DNA from: an uncultured Erysipelotrichaceae bacterium
GTDB lineage: Bacteria; Bacillota_I; Bacilli_A; Erysipelotrichales; Erysipelotrichaceae
Assembly: GCA_902782955.1 (NCBI GenBank)
Contig: CACZPD010000196.1
Span: 1 to 11,247 of the forward strand
Direction: 5' to 3'
DNA length: 11,247 nucleotides
Part shown: one piece after another, positions 1-6,412 of the stretch
Layout of the letters: each line of letters begins with the position of its first letter
Position numbering within the stretch: the stretch's first letter is position 1
The notes under the pieces: generated by a model
What the model was told of the DNA's origin: nothing
What the model saw: the letters and a program-made list of their open reading frames with translations, nothing else
The model's database searches: none
Position numbers and translations under genes: made by a program

Positions 1-544
1 CAGGCTTGCCGCATGGGGCCTTCCGTATATTCTCTTTTCGGAAGGTTATTATCTGGAAGAGACGCTGGACCATATGTGCAAACCCGGCCGGAAGATCCAT
101 TCATACGGCGTTGCGGAGACCGCATGCATGCTTGCGCGGTGTCACGGGCTGGAACAGCAGGAGGCACGCATTGCCTCGTTCCTGCATGACATAACAAAAA
201 AATGGACGCCGGAAGAAGGGGAGAAACTCCTCTCCGTCTGGAATCCGGCAGCGCTGAATCTGAATCCGAATGTATGGCACAGTTATACCGCACCGGTCTG
301 GATCAGGCAGAATATGGGCATATACAATAAAAGAATACTCAAGGCGATCGAGCACCATACGCTCGGTGACGGAAAAAGCAGTCTGGACAGGATACTCTAT
401 ATTGCGGATAAAATAGAACCGAACAGAAAATACAATACGGAAAAAGAAACGGCACTCGCTGTCAAAGATCTGAAAAAAGGGGCAGAACTGGTGCTGGAAG
501 AAGCAAAAGCATACATCCTTGAAAAGGAGGGAATACATGTCTGA
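1..544 (+). CDS. yqeK: YqeK-like HD-domain phosphohydrolase, 5' partial (likely C-terminal part of a NadD-YqeK fusion)
   Basis: The reading frame is open from base 2 to the TGA at 542-544, so the 5' end lies outside the window. The family hydrolyses diadenosine tetraphosphate symmetrically to ADP in the cytoplasm. Metal-binding HD residues are visible, counting from base 2: His33 in IHSYGV, His62-Asp63 in FLHDITK, His93, His118-His119 in AIEHHTLG, and Asp136 in YIADKIEPNR. An ATG at 74 gives a 156-residue protein, but it sits only 8 codons before the first metal His and has no good Shine-Dalgarno; YqeK is usually about 185 residues. The upstream codons read GLPYILFSEGYYLEETL, which resembles the NadD C-terminus (YI...GLY) running into the YqeK N-terminus without a stop. 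I therefore infer a NadD-YqeK fusion, but only about 24 upstream codons are available. It is translationally coupled to rsfS. Confidence 0.88.
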   Translation, partial: RLAAWGLPYILFSEGYYLEETLDHMCKPGRKIHSYGVAETACMLARCHGLEQQEARIASFLHDITKKWTPEEGEKLLSVWNPAALNLNPNVWHSYTAPVWIRQNMGIYNKRILKAIEHHTLGDGKSSLDRILYIADKIEPNRKYNTEKETALAVKDLKKGAELVLEEAKAYILEKEGIHV

Positions 545-875
545 ATTAAAGGAACTTATACAGAAAGTACTGTTGGAAAAGCAGGCAAAAAACATGGTGG
601 TGATCGATATGACTTCAGTCAGCCCGTTTACGGATTATTTCATTATCGTAACGGCAAACAATCTCCGCCATGCCGGCGCGTTATGCGATTATGTTCAGAA
701 CGCGGCAGCGGAAAACGGATATGATATCCGTTCTGTGGAAGGAGACAGTGACAGCACATGGCTGCTGGTGGATCTGTACGAAGTGATCGTGCACATCTTC
801 ACCGAAGAAACACGGCAGCAGTATCGTCTGGAAACCCTCTGGGCAGACCAGCCGCAGGAATATATCACAGACTGA
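537..875 (+). CDS. rsfS: Ribosomal silencing factor RsfS
   Basis: RsfS (Iojap/DUF143) binds ribosomal protein uL14 and blocks joining of the 30S and 50S subunits, damping translation when nutrients are short. The 112-residue product shows the family hallmarks: DYFII at 33-37, WLLVDL followed by VIVHIF at 75-88, and RQQYRLETLW at 93-102; the length is typical. I chose the ATG at 537 rather than the in-frame ATG at 519 because an AAGGAGG ribosome-binding site at 524-530 fits it and because homologues start at this point. The gene overlaps the end of yqeK by 8 nt, which suggests translational coupling. The nadD-yqeK-rsfS order is common in Bacillota. A terminator follows the stop codon directly. 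Confidence 0.96.
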   Translation: MSELKELIQKVLLEKQAKNMVVIDMTSVSPFTDYFIIVTANNLRHAGALCDYVQNAAAENGYDIRSVEGDSDSTWLLVDLYEVIVHIFTEETRQQYRLETLWADQPQEYITD

Positions 876-898
876 AAAAAGCCCGGCGGGCTTTTTTG
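875..898. terminator. Bidirectional intrinsic terminator between rsfS and the convergent minus-strand gene
   Basis: Six A, a GCCC-GGC-GGGC hairpin and six T lie immediately after the rsfS stop codon. The A/T tracts pair to extend the stem, and the symmetry lets it stop transcription from either side. The minus-strand gene ends only 2 nt further on. Confidence 0.85.
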
Positions 899-899
899 T

Positions 900-1427
900 C
901 TATTGCTCACTTTCCTGACCGGTCGGCTGTATATCAAAGTTATACAGTCCGTTCAGGCTGAGCCATTGCTCAATGTCCATTGCTGTGAAGGGGAGGTCGG
1001 GATTCCAGACTAGCTCATTGTCCTTGACGATCTTTCCTTTTTTGATATGAACTGCCACAAAGGCCGGATAAGAGGATATTCCCCATTCAGATGTGATCTG
1101 CTTGGTTTCCATATTCTGTTCCATCTGTGTAATATCAACCGTTTCAATAATACGGTCCAGCTGCAGCTGGGTATCGGAAGAAACTGTGTTCAGAACAGTA
1201 TCTTTGACAAATACACAATCCGGATTTATGGAACTGTAAAAGAAAAGATAATGGGGAGAATTTCCTCCCTGGTTCAGAAGGTAATCCTTCAGTGAGGCAT
1301 ATTCAATACTGCCTTCTGCTTCGATGGCAGAATTATCTTCTTCCGGTTCATAGATCCTGTATCCAATCAGGATCACATTGTAAACCATCAGGAAGGCGAG
1401 CAATGTAAACATAATTCTCTTAAACAT
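900..1427 (-). CDS. Membrane-anchored thioredoxin-fold protein with degenerate NPDC active site
   Basis: I do not recognise a named family. The 175-residue product starts with a hydrophobic anchor (about residues 5-24), followed by an acidic linker and a thioredoxin-like domain, so the domain is probably extracytoplasmic. The segment FFYSSINPDCVFVKDTVL (62-79) matches the active-site loop after the first beta strand of thioredoxins (usually Y-S-x-x-C-P-D-C). Here the first Cys is Asn68, leaving Cys71 as the only Cys in the protein. SYPAFVAV (119-126) fits the cis-proline loop, with Pro121. It therefore cannot act as a normal dithiol oxidoreductase; a structural, mixed-disulfide or binding role is inference. 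The start is uncertain: the AAGGAG at 1446-1451 is about 18 nt from this ATG, and an in-frame stop lies just upstream. It is a lone gene, convergent with rsfS and divergent from dnaD. Confidence 0.75.
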   Translation of the reverse strand: MFKRIMFTLLAFLMVYNVILIGYRIYEPEEDNSAIEAEGSIEYASLKDYLLNQGGNSPHYLFFYSSINPDCVFVKDTVLNTVSSDTQLQLDRIIETVDITQMEQNMETKQITSEWGISSYPAFVAVHIKKGKIVKDNELVWNPDLPFTAMDIEQWLSLNGLYNFDIQPTGQESEQ

Positions 1428-1469
1428 ATTCTGTATTTTATCATTCTCCTTCTATGAATTCAATTCCAC

Positions 1470-1499
1470 TTGCGGATTGTCGTTTATTCTATATATAAT
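1470..1499 (+). promoter_or_regulatory. Probable sigma-A promoter of dnaD-nth
   Basis: TTGCGG at 1470-1475 and a perfect TATAAT at 1494-1499 are separated by 18 bp. Transcription would begin near 1506, giving a leader of only about 11 nt that contains the short GAGG ribosome-binding site (1508-1511) of dnaD. Confidence 0.65.
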
Positions 1500-1516
1500 G
1501 CTTTCACGAGGCTCTT

Positions 1517-2059
1517 ATGAAATGGTATGAAGAACGATACGTAAATCATCGCGACTGGATCCTGGATCATCTCGCACTGCTCGGGCTGAGCGCCAATGAA
1601 ACTGTCCTGGTACTGATGATCGATTTTATGAATGAACACCGGATGGTCATCAGCAGCGAATCCCTGCATCAGAGAACAGGACTCAGCGTACAGGAAGTCG
1701 AAAGCGGGCTTTCCGCGCTCTGTGCCAGACAGTATCTGGAGATCCGTGTATCCAATAAATATGTTAATTTTGCCCTGGACGGTCTGTTCGGGACAGATAC
1801 GGCAAAAGAAGAGCGAATCCTGGACAGTTCCCTGTTTGACCAGTTTGAAACCGAATTCGGAAGACCTCTGAGTCCGACGGAAATGAACAAGATCAGTGAA
1901 TGGAATCAAACGATCGACAAAAAGCTGATACTGTACGCCCTGCGGGAAGCGAGTGCGTACCAGGCACTTAATCTGACTTATATAGACAAGATCCTGGAAA
2001 ACTGGCTGAAAAAAGGATATACAGCCTCGAATATCGAGGAGAAGAGAAATCATGGCTAA
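1517..2059 (+). CDS. dnaD: DnaD-family replication initiation/restart protein
   Basis: DnaD is a primosomal protein that works with DnaA or PriA, DnaB and DnaI to load the replicative helicase at the origin and at stalled forks. The 180-residue product has an N-terminal winged-helix region (about 10-95) and a C-terminal DnaD domain: FETEFGRPLSPTEMNKISEW (110-129) is the domain's typical entry, and YIDKILENW (155-163) is the conserved YxxxIL..W DNA-binding motif. It is shorter than Bacillus subtilis DnaD (about 230 residues), mainly because it lacks the disordered tail after the motif. The ribosome-binding site is a short GAGG 5 nt before the ATG. The stop codon overlaps the nth start by 8 nt, so the two are probably translated together; dnaD-nth is a frequent Bacillota pair. 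Confidence 0.93.
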   Translation: MKWYEERYVNHRDWILDHLALLGLSANETVLVLMIDFMNEHRMVISSESLHQRTGLSVQEVESGLSALCARQYLEIRVSNKYVNFALDGLFGTDTAKEERILDSSLFDQFETEFGRPLSPTEMNKISEWNQTIDKKLILYALREASAYQALNLTYIDKILENWLKKGYTASNIEEKRNHG

Positions 2060-2687
2060 TATCAGTATTCCGTTCTTTTTGGAGGAACTTGACCGTCTTT
2101 TCCCGGATGCACATTGCGAACTGGAGCACAGAAACAATTATGAAATGGCTGTTGCTGTTGTGCTCTCTGCACAGACGACAGACGTTTCAGTCAATCGTGT
2201 GACGCCGGAACTATTCCGGAAATATCCGGACGCTGTTGCATTGGCAGGAGGGGATCTGAAGGATATTGAAAACTGTATCGCTTCACTTGGTCTGTACCAC
2301 AATAAGGCTAAAGCGATCCGCAATATGGCTGCAGATATGACACAGCGCTTCAGCGGGCAGGTTCCCGATACCATGGAAGATCTTGTTTCTTTGTCCGGTG
2401 TAGGCAGAAAATGTGCAAATGTGATCCTGTCGGAATGCTACGGCATTCCTGCGCTGGCAGTTGATACGCATGTTAACAGGATAGCCAAGCGGCTTAAACT
2501 GGCTTATCAGAATGACAGCGTCACGGATGTTGAGCGGAAACTGAAAAAGAAGATACCTCCGGAAAGGTGGATCAAAACCCATCACCAGATGATCTTCTTC
2601 GGTCGGTACCTGTGTCATGCCAGAAAGCCGGAATGCGCACGGTGCCCGTTTACAGGATACTGTCGCGAAAAAAACAAATCATTGTAA
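2052..2687 (+). CDS. nth: Endonuclease III (DNA N-glycosylase/AP lyase)
   Basis: This base-excision repair enzyme removes oxidised pyrimidines and cleaves the abasic site by beta-elimination. All key elements are visible in 211 residues: the helix-hairpin-helix LSGVGRKCANVI (114-125) with catalytic Lys120, catalytic Asp138 in VDTHVNR, and a C-x6-C-x2-C-x5-C 4Fe-4S cluster at Cys188, Cys195, Cys198 and Cys204. Lys120 and Asp138 carry the same numbers as in Escherichia coli Nth, so no insertions or deletions separate them from the N-terminus. The length matches the family. The start is supported by a GAGGAGAAGAG stretch just upstream and by the dnaD overlap. The enzyme looks fully functional. 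Confidence 0.97.
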   Translation: MANISIPFFLEELDRLFPDAHCELEHRNNYEMAVAVVLSAQTTDVSVNRVTPELFRKYPDAVALAGGDLKDIENCIASLGLYHNKAKAIRNMAADMTQRFSGQVPDTMEDLVSLSGVGRKCANVILSECYGIPALAVDTHVNRIAKRLKLAYQNDSVTDVERKLKKKIPPERWIKTHHQMIFFGRYLCHARKPECARCPFTGYCREKNKSL

Positions 2688-2689
2688 TT

Positions 2690-2716
2690 AAAAGGCTTTT
2701 GAAAAAGCCTTTTTTA
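2690..2716 (+). terminator. Intrinsic terminator after nth
   Basis: A-rich stem AAAAGGCTTTT paired with AAAAGCCTTTT across a GA loop, followed by T residues, starts 3 nt after the nth stop codon. It closes the dnaD-nth unit. Confidence 0.85.
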
Positions 2717-2718
2717 TG

Positions 2719-2751
2719 AAAAAGATGGATCAGAGAATACTCTGATCCATC
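2719..2751 (-). terminator. Intrinsic terminator of the PBP gene, overlapping its last codons and stop
   Basis: A perfect 12-bp inverted repeat, GATGGATCAGAG (2724-2735) and CTCTGATCCATC (2740-2751), has a 4-base loop. Read on the minus strand it is followed by five T (2723-2719). The PBP stop codon (2732-2730) sits inside the stem, so the hairpin also encodes the last six residues. Confidence 0.85.
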
Positions 2752-5735
2752 CAGGTAATTATCCATCGCGGGAGAAATGAGTTTTCACCGCTGCCGGGTT
2801 CCGGTGAATAAATCGGTTCCTGCCCCCAGTCACCGCCGGTACCACCGCCCTCAGGTTCGGGTGAACCGGACGGGTCGGGTAACTCAGTCTGCTGCGGTTT
2901 TTCTGTTTCATCAGGTGTGTTGGTCGGTGTCGCTGAGGGTGTTGGTGTTGTGTCCGGCGTATTGGTAGGCTGTGGTTCAACAGTCGGCTCCGGTGTTGCA
3001 TTATTCTTTTTGACGACACGCAGTCTCAGGTTTTTACTGAACGTGAATTTCATGCCAAGAATATTTGTGCCATTGCCGTCCAGCAGCAAGACTTCGTCAT
3101 TATCACTGATTCCGCTGTCGATACTCAGTGAAATACCGTAAGAATTAGCCCATGCTTTGACTTCTGATAAACGTGAACCAATGGCGGGCGCTGTGATCTC
3201 TGTTGTTTCATCAATTGGTGTAATAAATGTTGAACAGATTTCCTTGGAAGATTTTTTGGAACCCTTGATTCCGTAGAAGCCACAAACCTGTGTTTCGGTA
3301 TTTGACGCCAGGTCTTCTGTCGTAACATCTTTTTTATTGGAACCGCTGGAGATTTCCTTGACGGTTTTTCCGTTTTGTGAAATGCGTGCTTTGTATTCGA
3401 CAGTGCCCAGTACCCAGGAATAGTCAAACATCTTGTTGCCGGTAGCGGCCTGGATCACTCTGCCGTTAGCATCACGGAGACTGATATCCTGCGTGTGTTT
3501 GCCGTCACCTGTCTTTTCATCATCCGGATACTTGGACCACTGAATGGAAATAGTCTTTCCGTCTTTTCCGAGCACTGCGCTGAATGATTTGATATCCTTC
3601 AGGCTGCCGGTCATTGACTGCGGTGCCTGGAGTTTGACTTTGCCTTTGACATATCCGCTTGTGACATATTCCTTCGGCATGCCGTCAATCGGGCTTGTAT
3701 ATGGGAATAATCCCTTGATATGCGTAATTTTGTATATGCCTTCCGGCTGCACAAGATCACCCGGGACAGTTTCGCGGTTCAGCACATCCAGGAGCTGGTT
3801 ATTGATATTGCCCGGAATATTCAGGCTGTTTTTATAATCGGTAAAGTATTCATCGCCGTCTTCGGCTTTTTCATAGCCGATCCATACCGCTGTGGTGAAC
3901 TGGGTCGTTTCGGCAACCATCCATCTGTCTTTCGCAGCGCCTTTCGGAATACCGTATTCAAAACCTGCGTCACCCCAGTCGGTTGTTCCGGTCTTCGCGA
4001 ATGTCGGGTAGGACCGCTTCAGCAGCTGCATATAGTTGAAACTTGAGGAGTAAACACACTTGTTAAGCATGTATCCTGTCAGATAAGCAGCTTCTTCGGA
4101 CAGAACGTGATCAGGTGTAAAGTTTGCCTCATAAGGTTCCTGCAGTCCGTTGCGGAATACGATCTTCGTGATCGTATGAGGCCTTATGTAATAGCCGCCG
4201 TTCATCAGGATGGCATGCGCGCCCATCAGTTCTTTGGCTGAACATACGAACCGGCTTCCGCCGATCGCGTACTGCAGATCAAACGATGAATCATCGATAT
4301 GGTTGAAGCCGATCGAATGCATGAAATCCAGGACTTTATCCTGTCCGATCTCATCGATCACGGCATCCAGTGTCTGGATGGCAGGTGTATTCAGTGACTG
4401 GGCGATCGCCGTTTCAAGAGTGACGTCACCTTGGTATTTTCCGTTGGCATTCTTGAAGACCCATCCGGCACTGCCGACCGGTCTGTCGCACAGTACATGG
4501 GATGTTGCCCACTGCAGATGCTCAAACGCAAGGTCATAGTCGACAACAGGCTTGATGGAAGAACCGGGCTGTTTATACTGGTCGGTTGCGTGGTTCAGCA
4601 GCATACTTCCGCCGCGGGAATAGTTTCTTCCGCCGCAGATACCGACGATCTCGCCGGTCTGGTTGTTTTCCGAAATCACGCCGACTTCCATTTTTTCATC
4701 CGGCCAGATAACATACGGGTTTTCACCGGCAGCGATCGCTTCCATCGTGTCCTGGACTTCCGGATCCATGCAGGTATAGATCTCCATGGAAACGGTGAGC
4801 GGATCAAGTCCTGTAACTTCTTCCGCTTCCTTGATGACTTCATCCACATATGCCTGATACTGATAAGAAGTATCTTCGTCTGATTTGGCGGAGGAGTCGA
4901 TCAGGAGGTCCTCGACCTTGACGGATTTAGCCAGTTCATATTCTTCATCAGTGATGTAACCGTGATAGTTCATCATGTAGAGAACTTCGTTTCTTCTCTT
5001 GGTGGCGTGCTCCAGATAATTATGAGGATCATAATAATACGGGGAATTGATAACGCCGGCGAGAAGGGCGCATTCGGGAAGGCTGAGTTCTGAAACATCC
5101 TTGCCGAAATACTGCTGGCTTGCTTTCTGCACACCGCGGATATTGCCGGTGCCGCCGAAGTTCATTTTATTCAGGTACATTTCAAAGATCGTTTTTTTGT
5201 CTGCCTGGTTTTCAAGTTCCATGGCCAGAACGATCTGCTGGACTTTGTATTCGATGTTGCGGGCTTTGGATACCCCGGTGTCGTCGTTGGCGAAGTATGC
5301 CAGTTTAACCATCTGCATCGTGAAGGTCGATCCGCCCTGTGAGAAGGATCCCTCCTGCAGGTTGACGAGTGCTGCTTTGGCAAAACGCGCAACGTCGAAA
5401 CCGTTATGGGTAAAATACCGGGAATCTTCTACGGCGAGAAAAGCATCGATCATCGCTTCCGGGATCTGGTTATAGGTGACGTTTTCACGGATCGTCATGC
5501 CTACGTCCCGGATCTGTCTTCCGTTTTTGTCGAAGATCAGCGTTGACTCCTGGGAAAACAGGTCTTCCAGCTTCAGGTCCGGTTTGGACTTCAGCATACT
5601 GCCAAGAGCGTAAACACCGACACCGCCTACGACCAGCTCGATGCCGACAAGCACTGTCAGCAGGGTGGTCAGGAACGGGAACAGATGCAGTTTCTTTTTC
5701 ACTTTTTTATTATTCTTCGCTTTATTCTTTACCAT
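2730..5735 (-). CDS. ponA: Class A penicillin-binding protein (PBP1A-type bifunctional transglycosylase/transpeptidase)
   Basis: The enzyme polymerises lipid II into glycan strands and cross-links them on the outer face of the membrane. The 1001-residue product has a Lys-rich cytoplasmic tail (1-16) and a membrane anchor (about 19-45). The GT51 domain (about 60-235) has EDSRYFTHNGFD with catalytic Glu103, GGSTFTMQ (134-141), RNIEYK (159-164) and EMYLNKMNFG (185-194). The transpeptidase domain has SxxK at Ser392-Lys395, SLN at 447-449 and KTGT at 581-584. Residues 710-910 form extra beta-rich domains, the last perhaps PASTA-like. They are followed by a Pro/Thr/Glu/Gly-rich tail (about 913-985) and an odd hydrophobic end, FLPRWIITW (987-995). 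Bacillus PonA has a comparable disordered tail. An AAGGAG at 5742-5747 supports the start. It overlaps recU by 14 nt, the usual recU-ponA pair. Cys818 and Cys834 in the tail could form a disulfide (inference). Confidence 0.96.
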   Translation of the reverse strand: MVKNKAKNNKKVKKKLHLFPFLTTLLTVLVGIELVVGGVGVYALGSMLKSKPDLKLEDLFSQESTLIFDKNGRQIRDVGMTIRENVTYNQIPEAMIDAFLAVEDSRYFTHNGFDVARFAKAALVNLQEGSFSQGGSTFTMQMVKLAYFANDDTGVSKARNIEYKVQQIVLAMELENQADKKTIFEMYLNKMNFGGTGNIRGVQKASQQYFGKDVSELSLPECALLAGVINSPYYYDPHNYLEHATKRRNEVLYMMNYHGYITDEEYELAKSVKVEDLLIDSSAKSDEDTSYQYQAYVDEVIKEAEEVTGLDPLTVSMEIYTCMDPEVQDTMEAIAAGENPYVIWPDEKMEVGVISENNQTGEIVGICGGRNYSRGGSMLLNHATDQYKQPGSSIKPVVDYDLAFEHLQWATSHVLCDRPVGSAGWVFKNANGKYQGDVTLETAIAQSLNTPAIQTLDAVIDEIGQDKVLDFMHSIGFNHIDDSSFDLQYAIGGSRFVCSAKELMGAHAILMNGGYYIRPHTITKIVFRNGLQEPYEANFTPDHVLSEEAAYLTGYMLNKCVYSSSFNYMQLLKRSYPTFAKTGTTDWGDAGFEYGIPKGAAKDRWMVAETTQFTTAVWIGYEKAEDGDEYFTDYKNSLNIPGNINNQLLDVLNRETVPGDLVQPEGIYKITHIKGLFPYTSPIDGMPKEYVTSGYVKGKVKLQAPQSMTGSLKDIKSFSAVLGKDGKTISIQWSKYPDDEKTGDGKHTQDISLRDANGRVIQAATGNKMFDYSWVLGTVEYKARISQNGKTVKEISSGSNKKDVTTEDLASNTETQVCGFYGIKGSKKSSKEICSTFITPIDETTEITAPAIGSRLSEVKAWANSYGISLSIDSGISDNDEVLLLDGNGTNILGMKFTFSKNLRLRVVKKNNATPEPTVEPQPTNTPDTTPTPSATPTNTPDETEKPQQTELPDPSGSPEPEGGGTGGDWGQEPIYSPEPGSGENSFLPRWIITWMDQSIL
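2781..3002 (-). repeat. Low-complexity segment encoding the Pro/Thr/Glu/Gly-rich PBP tail
   Basis: The codons here give an imperfect run of TP, EP, NTP and DP units, then a Gly-rich stretch (GGGTGGDWG). The DNA shows degenerate GGTGT/GTTGG-like repeats on the plus strand. Such tails are common on Bacillota class A PBPs and are probably disordered and wall-spanning. The repeat number may vary between strains. Confidence 0.6.
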
Positions 5736-6318
5736 GAGAGACTCCTTGAGGGAAATAAACGCTGTCGACTACCTTGAGGTAATCCACAGGTTTGATGTAA
5801 CTGGATGGTATTATTGTACCATTTTCCTGAAACCATGCATAAGGGATCGAACTGCGCTCTGTCGTCCTTATAAAGGAGATCAGAACATCCGCTTTTACAA
5901 AATAAGTTTCATTCAGATGTGTAAAACGTATGATCAGAAAGGCGATCGCCCCGTGTTTCATAACACTTTCCAGATGCGTGATCTGGTGCTGGTGGATCGA
6001 TTTCAGCGGAAACGCTGTTTTCAGCGAACATTCCTTGGCTTCAAAATCGATATACCTGGAGCGGTAGATCCCATTGTAGTCTGTCGTACTGGGGATCTTG
6101 AAATACGCTTCCGTGATCTTGGCGGCTGAACGCGCAGGATAGTCCACATGCACGATCTGCACCGGCGTGGGCTTCTTGTGAATGACAGCCTGATCGGTAT
6201 CCAGATAATACTGGTTGGTCTGATTGATATCCTTTTCCAGATTCATTCCCCGGTTGGAAAATGAGGTCCTGGATACAGGAAGCGTTCTTTTCTTGGCACC
6301 GCCCGGATAGTTTATCAT
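5722..6318 (-). CDS. recU: Holliday junction resolvase RecU
   Basis: RecU cleaves Holliday junctions in recombinational repair and chromosome segregation and modulates RecA. The conserved family blocks are present: NRGMNLEKDIN, AVIHKKPTPVQIVHVDYP, STTDYNGIYRSRYIDFEAKE and HQHQITHLE. Numbering from the upstream ATG at 6336, the active-site acids and Lys are Asp86, Glu99 and Lys101, as in the PD-(D/E)xK nuclease fold. I place the start at the ATG at 6318 because the protein then opens with MINYPGGAK, like Bacillus MIRYPNGK. The in-frame ATG at 6336 would add six residues (MYNIKS), but it lies within the predicted promoter. Neither start has a Shine-Dalgarno. The gene precedes ponA with a 14-nt overlap, so the two are cotranscribed. 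Confidence 0.94.
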   Translation of the reverse strand: MINYPGGAKKRTLPVSRTSFSNRGMNLEKDINQTNQYYLDTDQAVIHKKPTPVQIVHVDYPARSAAKITEAYFKIPSTTDYNGIYRSRYIDFEAKECSLKTAFPLKSIHQHQITHLESVMKHGAIAFLIIRFTHLNETYFVKADVLISFIRTTERSSIPYAWFQENGTIIPSSYIKPVDYLKVVDSVYFPQGVSHGKE

Positions 6319-6327
6319 ACTTTTTAT

Positions 6328-6356
6328 ATTATACATTTGTTCGTTTAATTATTGAA
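6328..6356 (-). promoter_or_regulatory. Probable recU-ponA promoter, with a LexA-box-like sequence over the -10
   Basis: On the minus strand, TTCAAT (6356-6351) and a perfect TATAAT (6333-6328) are 17 bp apart. Transcription would start near 6321, about 3 nt before the preferred recU ATG. A 14-bp sequence, CGAACAAATGTATA (6343-6330), overlaps the spacer and the -10 and matches the Gram-positive SOS consensus CGAACRNRYGTTYC at 12 of 14 places. An alternative -10, AATAAT, lies at 6353-6348. Confidence 0.5.
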
Positions 6357-6363
6357 CCTTTGA

Positions 6364-6392
6364 TTGCTTTTTGAAAACCTCAATGAGATAAT
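6364..6392 (+). promoter_or_regulatory. Possible promoter of gpsB-rnpB
   Basis: TTGCTT (6364-6369) and GATAAT (6387-6392) are separated by 17 bp. The -35 is weak. The site lies in the 76-94 bp divergent gap with recU, the only non-coding space before gpsB. Confidence 0.4.
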
Positions 6393-6412
6393 CTTAAAAA
6401 GGAGGCTGGAGT

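Noticed and set aside
519..536. Longer rsfS start at 519
   Set aside because: The AAGGAGG at 524-530 lies downstream of this ATG and fits the ATG at 537; homologues begin at MSELKEL-like sequence.
74..544. ATG at 74 as the true yqeK start
   Set aside because: It leaves only 8 residues before the first metal-binding His, lacks a good ribosome-binding site, and the frame is open further upstream with NadD/YqeK-like sequence.
101..595. Long minus-strand ORF opposite yqeK/rsfS
   Set aside because: No ribosome-binding site or recognisable motif; it is antisense to well-supported genes. The same holds for the other antisense ORFs over rny, recA, pgsA and the PBP gene.
2781..3002. CRISPR or tandem DNA repeat array
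   Set aside because: The repetition is degenerate, coding and in frame with the Pro/Thr-rich PBP tail; no spacer-repeat structure.
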